The notes beneath the pieces are model-generated. The model was given only the letters and a program-made list of their open reading frames with translations, had not been told where the DNA came from and did not search any database. The position numbers and the translations under genes were made by a program. From a virus, in IMG/VR virus record IMGVR_UViG_3300036398_001822, positions 1 through 48,681 of that record: a stretch of DNA of 48,681 bases; one strand, 5' to 3'. Each line of letters begins with the position of its first letter. Within the stretch, counting starts at the first letter, position 1. Of the stretch, positions 28,376-35,187 are shown piece by piece.

Positions 28376-30298
28376 TTACGACCTCGTTAATTCTCCGTTT
28401 GAATAGCTTGACCTGTAAGAATCTTGTGTAAACACAACTCCAGATATATCGTCACCAGAAGCAATTACGTCCTTAACCATATTTATTGTGCTTTTTGAAA
28501 CATCAAATGAGACATAAAGATTCTTCAATCCAATGATATCGTTTGATTCTGGGAATGCCTGTATTTCAATAATATCGTCTTGAATATCGGTTGAAGTGAT
28601 ATTCAGTGTACCTAATAATATCTCTCCAGTTTCATAATTAACTGTTCCTGCAGATTGAACAATAACGGATGTTTTAATTGTAGAATCTGTGCCTACTCCT
28701 GAAAGAACAGTATAGGGTTTAACAATAGAAATAATTCCAGTCTTAAGATCGGAGTTTGGAGTATCTGTGAGATAAACGGTATCGGATTCTCCAAAAATCT
28801 TGAATCCAGTTGATTTGATATTATATCCTGCAGGATTTACATGGAATCTGTTTCCATAGCATATTTCATACTGAGCAAGTTGATTCAGTTTTGCTTTCAG
28901 ATCTCTTCTAATTCTAACTTTTGTAATGTTAGATGTGATCGCACTATCTGTAGAATCAATTACTTGTAAAATCTTACTGTACTTAAATCTACCACCAAAT
29001 GCATTTAGATTTGGTGAACCTGCATAAGTTGTGAGGGAATTTACAACTCTGTTCTTAAGATCTTCTACAGTTGAAACTTGTGAATAGTTGTAGTAGATTG
29101 ATGAATCTATTTCAACATATAAAACTTGAAGATCTACGATTTGTGGTTCAATTCCCGCTACCGTATATTGCTTAAGTTTATTTTGAATTTGTTGCTTATT
29201 AAAGTCCGATACATAAGTACCATTTTTTGGTTTAATACTGATCAAGACTTTTCCATATTGTGGTGGATCCAAATCTTCACCACCAACAACTGCTACTGAT
29301 TCTGTATCTGGGTATATTTTAGATTTTAATATTGCCTCATAATCTCTTCCAGTTACAGCTCTATATTGAGATGAATAGATTCTTGGTGCGAAATATTTTA
29401 CAGAGTCTATACTTTCAATATCAGATCCATTTTGGGATCTTTGATTTGTTGTAACTGTAATTGTGTTTGTTGGAATAATTGTATTCCCACTAGCATCCTT
29501 TAAAGATCCTGCGAAGGAGAAACCACTCACGCCGTTGCCTTCTTTTCCATCAGTCACAATATAGGTAACTGTAATTACGGACCCATTTTCAAGTTTCTTA
29601 CCAAAAAATCCATCACCAAAAAGAATCTGATATTTCTCATCCTGCACTTCTTGAAGCAGATAGATCTCTGAAGTTGAATTAATATCAAAGATATTATCTG
29701 CTAGAGAATATTCTCTACCTAAACCAGTATCGCTGGTACCCTTCACATAAACAACAATTGTTGATGAATCGATGAATGAATTATCTAAAATAAATTTCTG
29801 ATCAAGAGAACCATCAACGACAAATTGCTTACGAAGGAACGTTCCTTCGCTAATTGTGAGGTTGCTAAACGTTGCAGTTCCATTGACTACTGATGAAGAT
29901 ATATTCTCCGAAACTGAGAAAGTATATGATGTTCCTTCTGCACTACCAGTGCATACCAGACCCGCCTGTAAGGTTAGTGTTGGGGTTGTTGAAGAAGTAC
30001 TAACCTGAAAGGAAACAACTGCCTTAGAGGCGGTTCTGGAACGTGGTACATATCCAATATTTCTTGCTAGAGATACAACATTCTCTCTTACTGTTGCAGA
30101 ATCTAAGAAAGATTCATTTACAACTAAGTTAGAGTTGAACGCTGTGATATATGTGTTATATGCTAACGTATCAATCAGAACTGAGAAATTGGAACCCTCA
30201 AAGTCAAAATCTGTAAAGGAAGAATTTGCCCTAAGGTAATCCTTAATTGAAGTTCTGATCTGATCAAAGTCTAAATTTGAAAACTTAGTAAAAGGCAT
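28376..30298 (-). CDS. 6: Baseplate wedge protein gp6
   Basis: The 640-residue protein (T4 gp6 has 660) starts MPFTKFSNLDFDQIRTSIKD with NSSFTDFDFEGSNFSVLIDT and VVSLARNIGYVPRSRTASKA, the signature of gp6/baseplate J-type proteins. Later it has REYSLADNIFDINSTSEIYL, FGDGFFGKKLENGSVITVTY and APRIYSSQYRAVTGRDYEAI. In T4, gp6 dimers form the inner ring that joins wedges. It starts one base after gp25 ends and ends one base before the giant gene starts. Confidence 0.92.
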   Translation of the reverse strand: MPFTKFSNLDFDQIRTSIKDYLRANSSFTDFDFEGSNFSVLIDTLAYNTYITAFNSNLVVNESFLDSATVRENVVSLARNIGYVPRSRTASKAVVSFQVSTSSTTPTLTLQAGLVCTGSAEGTSYTFSVSENISSSVVNGTATFSNLTISEGTFLRKQFVVDGSLDQKFILDNSFIDSSTIVVYVKGTSDTGLGREYSLADNIFDINSTSEIYLLQEVQDEKYQILFGDGFFGKKLENGSVITVTYIVTDGKEGNGVSGFSFAGSLKDASGNTIIPTNTITVTTNQRSQNGSDIESIDSVKYFAPRIYSSQYRAVTGRDYEAILKSKIYPDTESVAVVGGEDLDPPQYGKVLISIKPKNGTYVSDFNKQQIQNKLKQYTVAGIEPQIVDLQVLYVEIDSSIYYNYSQVSTVEDLKNRVVNSLTTYAGSPNLNAFGGRFKYSKILQVIDSTDSAITSNITKVRIRRDLKAKLNQLAQYEICYGNRFHVNPAGYNIKSTGFKIFGESDTVYLTDTPNSDLKTGIISIVKPYTVLSGVGTDSTIKTSVIVQSAGTVNYETGEILLGTLNITSTDIQDDIIEIQAFPESNDIIGLKNLYVSFDVSKSTINMVKDVIASGDDISGVVFTQDSYRSSYSNGELTRS

Positions 30299-30299
30299 T

Positions 30300-30701
30300 T
30301 TATCTTGCTGCCTCTAAGATAAATGAATATTGCTGCGTAGGAATTTCCTGCCCAATAATATCAAAAGATACAGTAACATCGAAGTTATTAGTATCTGGGG
30401 ACGGTTCCACAATTACTCTAACATCAGTGACTCTTGGTTCAAAATTCCGAACAGTATTGATAATTTGATCTCTGATTACACTCGCAGTACCATAATCAAC
30501 GAAATCAAATAAACTTGAACGAACTTTTGAACCAAGAACAGAATTAAAGAATCTTTCAGTTGGAATTGTTTCGACCAAATTACGAATAGAACGCATGATC
30601 GCACGTTCATTCTTCAGAACCGGCAGGTCCTTAGTAACAGGATGCGGTTCAAAGGATAAACTAATATCTTTGAAGGATCTAGATATCCTTGTAACGGTCA
30701 T
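30300..30701 (-). CDS. 25: Baseplate wedge protein gp25
   Basis: The 133-residue protein (T4 gp25 has 132) has the GPW/gp25 fold pattern: LSFEPHPVTKDLPVLKNERA near the start, IRNLVETIPTERFFNSVLGS in the middle and the EPR motif (NFEPRVTDVRVIVEPSPDTN) towards the end. gp25 sits at the sheath-baseplate junction and initiates sheath assembly. A CATAAATA late-promoter-like octamer lies about 22 bases upstream. It is the first gene of the gp25-gp6 unit. Confidence 0.92.
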   Translation of the reverse strand: MTVTRISRSFKDISLSFEPHPVTKDLPVLKNERAIMRSIRNLVETIPTERFFNSVLGSKVRSSLFDFVDYGTASVIRDQIINTVRNFEPRVTDVRVIVEPSPDTNNFDVTVSFDIIGQEIPTQQYSFILEAAR

Positions 30702-30722
30702 TGGACATAAAATTTCTTTATT

Positions 30723-30730
30723 TATTTATG
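30723..30730 (-). promoter_or_regulatory. Late promoter-like octamer upstream of gp25
   Basis: The minus strand reads CATAAATA followed by AATAAAG, one mismatch from the T4 late consensus. It lies between the stop of the 80-residue gene and the gp25 ATG. Confidence 0.5.
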
Positions 30731-30731
30731 A

Positions 30732-30974
30732 CTATTTCCAGGGAGAACCGTACATTGCATCGGTTCCATACTCCCAGTCATCATAATCTTCATCGTTTCT
30801 AATTTTCTCATGCAACTCAACTTGTTTTTTGAGATCATGCTTTGGTGCTAGATCGTGCATAACCTCTTGAATGATTCTTTTTTGTTGTGGGTAATTGTAA
30901 TCTGTGATGAGTTTTGAGGTTCCCCACATCTCATACATGTAATTTGAATCTCTATCTACGGGTAGATTTGACAT
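30732..30974 (-). CDS. Conserved cyanophage protein (80 aa) between speD and gp25
   Basis: MSNLPVDRDSNYMYEMWGTS ... QQKRIIQEVMHDLAPKHDLK ... WEYGTDAMYGSPWK is a small acidic soluble protein of the kind found next to gp25 in T4-like cyanophages. There is no recognised domain. It lies downstream of a hairpin that separates it from speD and has an AT-rich leader with AGGAG 8 bases before the ATG, a good ribosome binding site. It could be a small virion component because it is linked to baseplate genes, but this is inference. Confidence 0.6.
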   Translation of the reverse strand: MSNLPVDRDSNYMYEMWGTSKLITDYNYPQQKRIIQEVMHDLAPKHDLKKQVELHEKIRNDEDYDDWEYGTDAMYGSPWK

Positions 30975-31017
30975 TGTGTTAGCTCCTGTTTTACAAATAT
31001 AAAACAGAACTTTTATA

Positions 31018-31037
31018 AAGGAGGTTGCTATCTCCTT
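31018..31037 (-). terminator. Hairpin terminator after speD
   Basis: An inverted repeat AAGGAG-N8-CTCCTT sits between the end of speD and the 80-residue gene. On the minus strand it is followed by TTATAAAAG, a weak U-tract. It probably ends or attenuates the speD transcript. Confidence 0.55.
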
Positions 31038-31045
31038 ATTTCTAT

Positions 31046-31372
31046 TTAACGCTCTACTTCTCTCAGAGAATAAGAGTCCGTGTCAAGATATTTAAGTATC
31101 TCTAACGCAATCAAACGTGGATTTCCTTCGCCACAAGTGTAAACATCTACCGCTAGACAACCATTCTCTGGCCAAGTGTGGCAAGAAACATGACTTTCTG
31201 CAAGTGCGATCACAACAGTACATCCTTGTGGAAGAAAGCAATGAGAAAAAGTGTTCAAAATCGTCATCTTAGCGCGATTTATGCCTTTGATCATGACGTT
31301 TTGTAGAGATTCAACGTCATTGATCAGATCAAATTTAACATTATACACCTCTAACAGAAGGTGCTTACCCAT
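31046..31372 (-). CDS. speD: S-adenosylmethionine decarboxylase proenzyme SpeD
   Basis: The 108-residue protein is the bacterial class 1B SpeD type. The motif AESHVSCHTWPENGCLAVDV contains the Glu59-Ser60 self-cleavage site (numbered from the ATG at 31372) that makes the pyruvoyl cofactor, His65 (after SC) and the acidic/Cys residues (C72, TCG near residue 79). The enzyme decarboxylates S-adenosylmethionine to provide aminopropyl groups for spermidine. speD is a known auxiliary gene in cyanophages. A TTG five codons earlier extends the frame, but the ATG is preferred. A late-like AATAAATA lies 37 bases upstream, suggesting late expression. Confidence 0.93.
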   Translation of the reverse strand: MGKHLLLEVYNVKFDLINDVESLQNVMIKGINRAKMTILNTFSHCFLPQGCTVVIALAESHVSCHTWPENGCLAVDVYTCGEGNPRLIALEILKYLDTDSYSLREVER

Positions 31373-31408
31373 TGAAAACTTTTCCAACTCAAATTTCTGT
31401 TAAAAATT

Positions 31409-31416
31409 TATTTATT
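31409..31416 (-). promoter_or_regulatory. Late promoter-like octamer upstream of speD
   Basis: The minus strand reads AATAAATA then AATTTT, one mismatch from the T4 late consensus, 37 bases upstream of the speD ATG. It overlaps the stop codon of the upstream gene. Confidence 0.4.
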
Positions 31417-32005
31417 GTACATAAAAACCCTGTCTAAAGTAGTCAGGATCCTCAATGAAGGGCATATTTTCTATCTTTTCACCATCCCAAACAGGAATCG
31501 CAACTGAATTACCGTACCTAAAATCAGGATTTCTTCGAAAATGTACTTCAATTAGATTTTTACCAATAAATTCGCAGTTTATCCACTCATAATTGCCCTT
31601 TAAGTCTTTTAAAATGTCGGGAAATTCAACATTTCTATCAACTTTTTCCCATTTTTTCCACTTATAGTAAGGATCATTGGGGTCACGAGTGCCAAGTACG
31701 ATTAAATCCGCCTTTTGATGGTGAAAATCAACACTTAAATGCTCTCCTTCAAAGATCTCACACCAAAATTCAGAAGGATGTATGTGATCCGTGTATTGTT
31801 CTAACCATTCTTTACGAGCAAAACGCCCCATGCCCATCAAATTGAAGGATGGGCGCACAATATAAAAGTCGGGTCTGGGAACTGTGGTACCAACAGGACC
31901 ACAAGTATAACCCAAAACCCGACTTAGAAATAATTTATTGTAAACCCAGAGGTCTGATGGATGTATTTGATTCCATTCATCATTACCATCTAGGTAATAC
32001 ATCAT
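31412..32005 (-). CDS. Conserved cyanophage protein, possibly ATP-grasp-like (197 aa)
   Basis: The protein starts MMYYLDGNDEWNQIHPSDLW. It contains FYIVRPSFNLMGMGRFARKE at about residues 48-67 and HPSEFWCEIFEGEHLSVDFH at about 76-95. The first resembles the glycine-rich nucleotide loop, and the second the ExxxGxxxSVD segment, of ATP-grasp ligases. Related proteins occur in other T4-like cyanophages. Its start codon overlaps the stop of the 51-residue gene (ATGA). If it is an ATP-grasp enzyme, its substrate is unknown; the fold call is inference from motifs. Confidence 0.5.
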   Translation of the reverse strand: MMYYLDGNDEWNQIHPSDLWVYNKLFLSRVLGYTCGPVGTTVPRPDFYIVRPSFNLMGMGRFARKEWLEQYTDHIHPSEFWCEIFEGEHLSVDFHHQKADLIVLGTRDPNDPYYKWKKWEKVDRNVEFPDILKDLKGNYEWINCEFIGKNLIEVHFRRNPDFRYGNSVAIPVWDGEKIENMPFIEDPDYFRQGFYVQ

Positions 32006-32157
32006 CCTTTCCCCTGCCCTCTATATTTTTTACGAGCTTTATTACGAGAAGACGCAGCATACTTAGTTCCGTATCCATTTCCTTGACGAGATTTCTTAGG
32101 AGGTCCAGGATTATAAGAACCGTTCTTAGTTGGTCCAACCTTTGATTTTACAGCCAT
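32002..32157 (-). CDS. Very basic 51-aa conserved phage protein
   Basis: MAVKSKVGPTKNGSYNPGPP ... TKYAASSRNKARKKYRGQGK reads cleanly from the ATG at 32157 to the TGA at 32002. It is rich in Lys, Arg, Gly and Pro, has few hydrophobic residues and is probably disordered. It resembles small basic proteins of other cyanophages. It is translationally coupled on both sides (one-base overlap upstream, ATGA overlap downstream). High charge suggests binding to nucleic acid or a structural partner. Confidence 0.65.
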   Translation of the reverse strand: MAVKSKVGPTKNGSYNPGPPKKSRQGNGYGTKYAASSRNKARKKYRGQGKG

Positions 32158-32321
32158 TAATTTTCTCCAATAATTTCAGTTTCAATTTCTTCAGGGCGTG
32201 GAGAACCTGTCTGATAAAATTCAATCGCCAGGTCCTCCATAATATCGAAATATTCTTGCTCTGTAAGACTTGAGTAAATCTTTCTCCCCTTACAGATAAT
32301 ATTGTAAGAATCGTTAGACAT
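32157..32321 (-). CDS. Small acidic conserved cyanophage protein (54 aa)
   Basis: From the ATG at 32321 the protein is MSNDSYNIICKGRKIYSSLT ... QEYFDIMEDLAIEFYQTGSP. The LTEQEYFDIMEDLA..FYQTGSP segment is the kind of motif seen in small T4-like cyanophage proteins. It overlaps the glycosyltransferase stop by one base (TGATG), arguing for this start rather than the longer frame. Function is unknown. Confidence 0.65.
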   Translation of the reverse strand: MSNDSYNIICKGRKIYSSLTEQEYFDIMEDLAIEFYQTGSPRPEEIETEIIGEN

Positions 32322-33079
32322 CAAATAATCCTTGATTTTTCGTGACCGACTCTGATGCGAGGATCGCACCAAATTTCAAATCCTGCTTCTTTTGCATCCA
32401 AACAGAACGATACATCTTCTCCACACATATCCTGAACTTGACCAGACTCAAAGACTTGCATCTTAGGAGCAAACCATGGATACTTCATCTCCGAATGTTC
32501 AAATACACCGTTTTTAATCAGAACCCAACCAAAACCAGTGTAGTCAACTGTGAAAGGCTTACGACGCTTTGAGATGCTATCAACGGTTTCATGATTCATC
32601 ACTCCACCATTACCACGGAAATCATCTTCATCCAACCAGTGCGCCACTGAGGTTGTGTGACCGTCCTCTGTAGCATACCAACCAGCAGCGATATCCTTTT
32701 CCATTAGAACTAATTGCCAGAATTTTTCTGTATTGAAAACAATATCAGAATCAATCCAAAGTTGCCAATCATATTTAAGTTTTCCATCCCAGGGAATCTG
32801 ATCAGGTCCACGCAGTACATTCGCACCTAAACATTTGCATCGAGCAAAGTTTACCATCGATGAATAGTCCTGCGAGATCTGAATGCTTGCCCCCGATTGC
32901 ACAAGGTCAAAACACAGTTGCACGAAGTTCTTTAAGTATGTGTAAGATACACCTCTACCAGGAAGACAAAAAACAATTGACTTTCCTTTTACCATTTCTT
33001 TTGCCAGATCATAGTCCCATTCTTGTGTGGGTGATGCGACTACGGGCGATTTTGCTTTTACTGTAAATCCTTTAGCCAT
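32321..33079 (-). CDS. Putative glycosyltransferase (GT-A fold, GT2-like)
   Basis: The 252-residue protein has a Rossmann-like start (SIVFCLPGRGVSYTYLKNFV), a DxD-type metal/nucleotide-sugar motif in WQLWIDSDIVFNTEKFWQLV at about residues 105-125, and a late GEDVSFCLDAKEAGFEIWCD motif with RIRVGHEKS at the C-terminus, where GT-A enzymes place the catalytic base and a conserved His. Similar proteins occur in T4-like cyanophages. It could modify virion proteins or host surface sugars. It heads the coupled chain of small genes leading to speD. Confidence 0.72.
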   Translation of the reverse strand: MAKGFTVKAKSPVVASPTQEWDYDLAKEMVKGKSIVFCLPGRGVSYTYLKNFVQLCFDLVQSGASIQISQDYSSMVNFARCKCLGANVLRGPDQIPWDGKLKYDWQLWIDSDIVFNTEKFWQLVLMEKDIAAGWYATEDGHTTSVAHWLDEDDFRGNGGVMNHETVDSISKRRKPFTVDYTGFGWVLIKNGVFEHSEMKYPWFAPKMQVFESGQVQDMCGEDVSFCLDAKEAGFEIWCDPRIRVGHEKSRII

Positions 33080-33130
33080 AAGATAAGTTGTTTACTTCAG
33101 TATCATACTCTATTATGTAGAAGAAGTCAA

Positions 33131-33301
33131 TCAGTCTCTTTCTGATAAAACGACTTCGTTACCCTCTAAGGTAAACTTAACTTCTGTGTCTTCGTACCAT
33201 GAAAGATCGTTTATGATCTGCTCAGGTATTACAAGGTAGTATTCACCGTTAATTGGATCGACTTGTATCGTCTCAAAAATATCTCCGGAATTTTTTTTCA
33301 T
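33131..33301 (-). CDS. Small AbrB/MazE-like protein (56 aa)
   Basis: The frame MKKNSGDIFETIQVDPINGE YY-LVIPEQIINDLSWYEDTE ... FTLEGNEVVLSERD runs from the ATG at 33301 to the TGA at 33131. The pattern 'x-VIPEQII-x-LxWYEDTEVxFxLEGNEVVL' fits the swapped-hairpin AbrB/SpoVT fold, in which dimers bind DNA, but it lacks a strong basic N-terminus. A consensus TATAAT lies 28 bases upstream. It may be a small regulator or may have lost DNA binding. Confidence 0.6.
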   Translation of the reverse strand: MKKNSGDIFETIQVDPINGEYYLVIPEQIINDLSWYEDTEVKFTLEGNEVVLSERD

Positions 33302-33498
33302 TTCAGTATATGATTGAACCTTTTCTGCTATTATATATTCTCCGGGATTTTTTGAATAGAGAGATATTGAAAGGTCGATCTGGGTCGTTTATAGCTTATG
33401 GGGACCCATTCATTATAACACGGGGGCGGGGTAGGGGACCGCAACCCCCCACCCACTGCCGATCACGAACGAATAAGACTGCCCCCACGAACAGCGGG
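33302..33498. other. Intergenic stretch marking the base-composition change
   Basis: This 197-base region has no gene. The first part is AT-rich and contains TATAAT (33330-33335, minus strand) for the AbrB-like gene. From about 33421 the sequence becomes strongly GC-rich, beginning with a G-run/C-run dyad (GGGGGCGGGG ... CCCCCC, about 33423-33451). It is the left border of the GC-rich gene island. Confidence 0.6.
33330..33335 (-). promoter_or_regulatory. -10 TATAAT for the AbrB-like gene
   Basis: TATAAT on the minus strand, 28 bases before the ATG at 33301. It has no dyad operator upstream. Confidence 0.5.
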
Positions 33499-33669
33499 TC
33501 ACCCCCGCCCCGCGAATGCCTCAGAGTACTGGGCGGCGATGGCGACGGCGGGCAGACCCCAGTGGATGTAGGCGGAGGGGCGGGAACCGTTCTTCAGTTG
33601 GTCGTGGCGGGAGATCCATTTGATCTGGCGGGTCTCCAGGTCAGAGCACATGCAGAGGGGGAAGCGCAT
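33499..33669 (-). CDS. Unknown small protein in GC-rich island (56 aa)
   Basis: From the ATG at 33669 the protein is MRFPLCMCSDLETRQIKWIS ... QLKNGSRPSAYIHWGLPAVA ... with three aromatic/basic clusters and two Cys near the start. The start is supported by a TACAAT -10 25 bases upstream. No family is recognised. The upstream frame extension runs through the promoter and is not credible. It is GC-rich like its neighbours. Confidence 0.6.
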   Translation of the reverse strand: MRFPLCMCSDLETRQIKWISRHDQLKNGSRPSAYIHWGLPAVAIAAQYSEAFAGRG

Positions 33670-33694
33670 CGGTCTGGGGTGGTGAACTGAGAGA

Positions 33695-33700
33695 ATTGTA
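33695..33700 (-). promoter_or_regulatory. -10 TACAAT of the 56-aa gene
   Basis: The minus strand reads TGTACAATTCTCTCAGTTC, a member of the CTCTCA leader promoter series, 25 bases upstream of the ATG at 33669. Confidence 0.55.
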
Positions 33701-33707
33701 CAGCATC

Positions 33708-33732
33708 GGGGGGCGGATCGCAACCCACCCCC
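33708..33732 (-). terminator. G-run/C-run hairpin after the winged-helix gene
   Basis: GGGGGTGGG on the minus strand can pair with CCGCCCCCC across a TTGCGA loop (with wobbles). It sits between the stop of the 86-residue gene and the next promoter. There is no U-tract, so termination is inferred from position. Confidence 0.45.
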
Positions 33733-33739
33733 TCACGAA

Positions 33740-34000
33740 TCAGATGCCTGCCATTGCGGCGACCAGCCGATCACGCTTGCGGATCGCTTCGGGCAGGATG
33801 AACCACTCATCACGCTTGCCGTTGGCGTGGCAGGTGGCGGCGAGGATGCGCTCCTGCTCCATGTCCACCATCAGGGCATGGATGGTGCCCTTGTGGCGGC
33901 GGGGGTCAAGACCCATAGAGCGCACCAGGTCGGAGCAGGTCATGGGGCCATCGTTGATCAGGTGAGTGCGGATGGCGGCGCAGATGATGGAGGTGAGCAT
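33740..34000 (-). CDS. Winged-helix-like small DNA-binding protein (86 aa)
   Basis: From the ATG at 34000 the protein is MLTSIICAAIRTHLINDGPM TC-SDLVRSMGLDPRRHKGTIH-ALMVDMEQERILAATCHANG .... A helix, an SDLVRSMG turn, a basic recognition-like helix (DPRRHKGTIHALM) and a two-strand wing (ERILAATC...DEWFIL) match the winged helix-turn-helix pattern. It has its own TACAAT promoter with a CTCTCA leader. It could regulate phage or host promoters; there is no family name I can give. The longer frame to 34054 crosses the promoter. Confidence 0.6.
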   Translation of the reverse strand: MLTSIICAAIRTHLINDGPMTCSDLVRSMGLDPRRHKGTIHALMVDMEQERILAATCHANGKRDEWFILPEAIRKRDRLVAAMAGI

Positions 34001-34026
34001 GGTTCGGGGTCCTGTGAACTGAGAGT

Positions 34027-34032
34027 ATTGTA
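34027..34032 (-). promoter_or_regulatory. -10 TACAAT with CTCTCA leader
   Basis: TGCTACAATACTCTCAGTTC on the minus strand, 26 bases upstream of the winged-helix gene ATG (34000). It overlaps the end of the upstream gene region. A weak right half of the dyad (GTCAGA, 34081-34086) lies at the usual distance. Confidence 0.6.
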
Positions 34033-34037
34033 GCAGG

Positions 34038-34205
34038 TCAAAAGGCGACCTCATGATCCCAGTAGAGATGCCACAGGGCGGTCAGAGTCTCCCGCTCCCG
34101 CTGCTGACGGTAGTGTGCCCAGGACTCGTGCTCAAAGGGACGCAGGGCGGCAGCGCGGGCAGCGGCGCAGCGCATCGCGTTGTCGGCCCAGGTGTGGTTG
34201 GTCAT
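34038..34205 (-). CDS. Unknown Ala/Arg-rich small protein (55 aa)
   Basis: The frame MTNHTWADNAMRCAAARAAA LRPFEHESWAHYRQ...DHEVAF runs from the ATG at 34205 to the TGA at 34038. It is helical and rich in Ala, Arg, His and Trp. The start is fixed by a TACAAT promoter 26 bases upstream. The stop abuts the next gene's promoter, showing tight packing. No family is recognised. Confidence 0.55.
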   Translation of the reverse strand: MTNHTWADNAMRCAAARAAALRPFEHESWAHYRQQRERETLTALWHLYWDHEVAF

Positions 34206-34231
34206 CGGTGGGGGAGGTGTCGGTTGAGAGT

Positions 34232-34237
34232 ATTGTA
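34232..34237 (-). promoter_or_regulatory. -10 TACAAT with CTCTCA leader
   Basis: TGCTACAATACTCTCAACCG on the minus strand, 26 bases upstream of the ATG at 34205. No clear dyad lies upstream. Confidence 0.6.
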
Positions 34238-34254
34238 GCAGATCGGGGGGGGGC

Positions 34255-34416
34255 TCACTGCCCGTTGGTGTAGTCTCCGATGATGACCCCGTTGCAGCGG
34301 ACCTGAGCGTAACCGTACTCTTCAGAGAGGTCCAGGCACAGGAGCCAGGCGCGGTCGGCGTCGGTGGTGGTGTTCTCCCAAGGAGCGGAGGGGCAGAACA
34401 CGTCGTAGCGGGTCAT
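34255..34416 (-). CDS. Unknown small protein (53 aa)
   Basis: The frame MTRYDVFCPSAPWENTTTDA DRAWLLCLDLSEEYGYAQVR...TNGQ runs from the ATG at 34416 to the TGA at 34255. It is acidic, with two Trp and three Cys. It has a TATACT -10 and an upstream dyad at the usual distance. No family is recognised. Confidence 0.58.
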   Translation of the reverse strand: MTRYDVFCPSAPWENTTTDADRAWLLCLDLSEEYGYAQVRCNGVIIGDYTNGQ

Positions 34417-34439
34417 GAGAGGTTGTCTGAACTGAAGTC

Positions 34440-34500
34440 AGTATAGCGGGTCGGTGGGGGGCATCGCGGCCCCCAGTGTGCGGTTCAGGAATTGGGCCAG
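34440..34500 (-). promoter_or_regulatory. Promoter with dyad operator for the 53-aa gene
   Basis: TATACT (34440-34445) lies 23 bases before the ATG. A dyad-like element (TGTGCGG-N10-GGGCCAG, 34477-34500) is 31 bases further upstream, overlapping the end of the upstream gene. It is a degenerate member of the series. Confidence 0.5.
34457..34474 (-). terminator. GGGGGC/GCCCCC hairpin
   Basis: A perfect 6-bp stem (GGGGGC-ATCGCG-GCCCCC) lies between the stop of the 65-residue gene and the next -10. There is no U-tract. It is probably a terminator or insulator. Confidence 0.5.
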
Positions 34501-34682
34501 AGGGCGTTGGCGATCTTATCAGCAGCGCCCTGCAGGTTGTCGCGGACGATCAGGCGGAGGATCTCAGCACCGTCAGGGGTGGCGTGCATCTGGCGGATCA
34601 TGCTAGGGGTGAAGCAATCCCAGGTGATCACATCAGCAGTCTGCAGGAGTTGGGCGTCGGCGTTGGAGATGGTGTGAGTCAT
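34485..34682 (-). CDS. Unknown small helical protein (65 aa)
   Basis: MTHTISNADAQLLQTADVIT WDCFTPSMIRQMHATPDGAE ILRLIVRDNLQGAADKIANALWPNS is helical with no recognised domain. The start is supported by a TACAAT -10 22 bases upstream, with a CTCTCA leader. The stop is followed by the G-run/C-run hairpin. Confidence 0.6.
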   Translation of the reverse strand: MTHTISNADAQLLQTADVITWDCFTPSMIRQMHATPDGAEILRLIVRDNLQGAADKIANALWPNS

Positions 34683-34704
34683 GGGGTTCGTTGCGGTTGA
34701 GAGT

Positions 34705-34710
34705 ATTGTA
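34705..34710 (-). promoter_or_regulatory. -10 TACAAT with CTCTCA leader
   Basis: TGCTACAATACTCTCAACCG on the minus strand, 22 bases upstream of the ATG at 34682. A GGCATGA ... TCATGCC dyad lies upstream at about 34743-34775, inside the next gene. Confidence 0.55.
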
Positions 34711-34715
34711 GCAGA

Positions 34716-34937
34716 TCAGGCGTCCCGTGCTGCTAGGAGCAGGGCATGAAATTTGTGGAATTCGTGGGTCATGCCAGGGGAGAGAGTCGGGCGTCCCTTG
34801 CTGCCGTGAGTCGGAAGGTGGAAGGTCTGGGGGATGCTAGGATGGGTCACCTTGTCGTGACTGCCCCCTGATTTGATGGTTGCTCCTGCCTTCAGGAACT
34901 GGCGGCGGGCGTCGCGTACCTTGATTGGGGATGCCAT
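34716..34937 (-). CDS. HicA-like small protein (73 aa), no antitoxin partner evident
   Basis: From the ATG at 34937 the protein is MASPIKVRDARRQFLKAGAT IKSGGSHDKVTHPSIPQTFH LPTHGSKGRPTLSPGMTHEF HKFHALLLA.... The pattern 'LKAGATxxxGGSHxxxxHP ... PTHG ... LSPGMTHEFHK' resembles HicA mRNA interferases (GSH motif with the catalytic His, then a PxH and a C-terminal helix). HicA toxins are usually paired with HicB; no HicB-like neighbour is seen. It may be a stand-alone double-stranded RNA-binding-like protein instead. The long frame upstream is not credible. Confidence 0.5.
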   Translation of the reverse strand: MASPIKVRDARRQFLKAGATIKSGGSHDKVTHPSIPQTFHLPTHGSKGRPTLSPGMTHEFHKFHALLLAARDA

Positions 34938-34950
34938 AGGAGGGTCGGGG

Positions 34951-35118
34951 TCAGTGGCGGTCGCTGATGTCCCACACGCCCCAGCCGCCGTTGGCGTGAG
35001 CGTCGCGGACTTCGATCGCCTGCTGCCTCTGGGCGCTGGTGTAGGTTGCCCAACCATCGCTGTTGAGGTCGTCGCCGTAGCAGGCATTCCAGATTAGGTT
35101 CGCTTCGGTCAGGGTCAT
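34951..35118 (-). CDS. Unknown small protein (55 aa)
   Basis: MTLTEANLIWNACYGDDLNS DGWATYTSAQRQQAIEVRDA HANGGWGVWDISDRH runs from the ATG at 35118 to the TGA at 34951. It has several Trp and an NGGWGVWD ending. It precedes the HicA-like gene by 13 bases, so the two may be co-transcribed from the TATACT promoter at 35140-35145. No sequence link to HicB is seen. Confidence 0.55.
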   Translation of the reverse strand: MTLTEANLIWNACYGDDLNSDGWATYTSAQRQQAIEVRDAHANGGWGVWDISDRH

Positions 35119-35139
35119 GAGTCGTTTGCTTTGGTTCCC

Positions 35140-35145
35140 ATAGTA
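35140..35145 (-). promoter_or_regulatory. -10 TATACT upstream of the 55-aa/HicA-like pair
   Basis: TATACT on the minus strand, 21 bases before the ATG at 35118. A weak dyad (CAG-ATTCAGAA-CTG) occurs in the usual operator position, about 35182-35196. Confidence 0.45.
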
Positions 35146-35187
35146 TAAGACCCCCAGCGGCGAACCGTGGGGGTCTGGTGGTCAGAT

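Noticed and set aside
33253-33690. Plus-strand frame (145 codons) across the composition boundary
   Set aside because: It spans the AbrB-like gene, a gene-free stretch and the 56-residue gene on the other strand; its sequence is low-complexity with many Arg, Gly and Pro.
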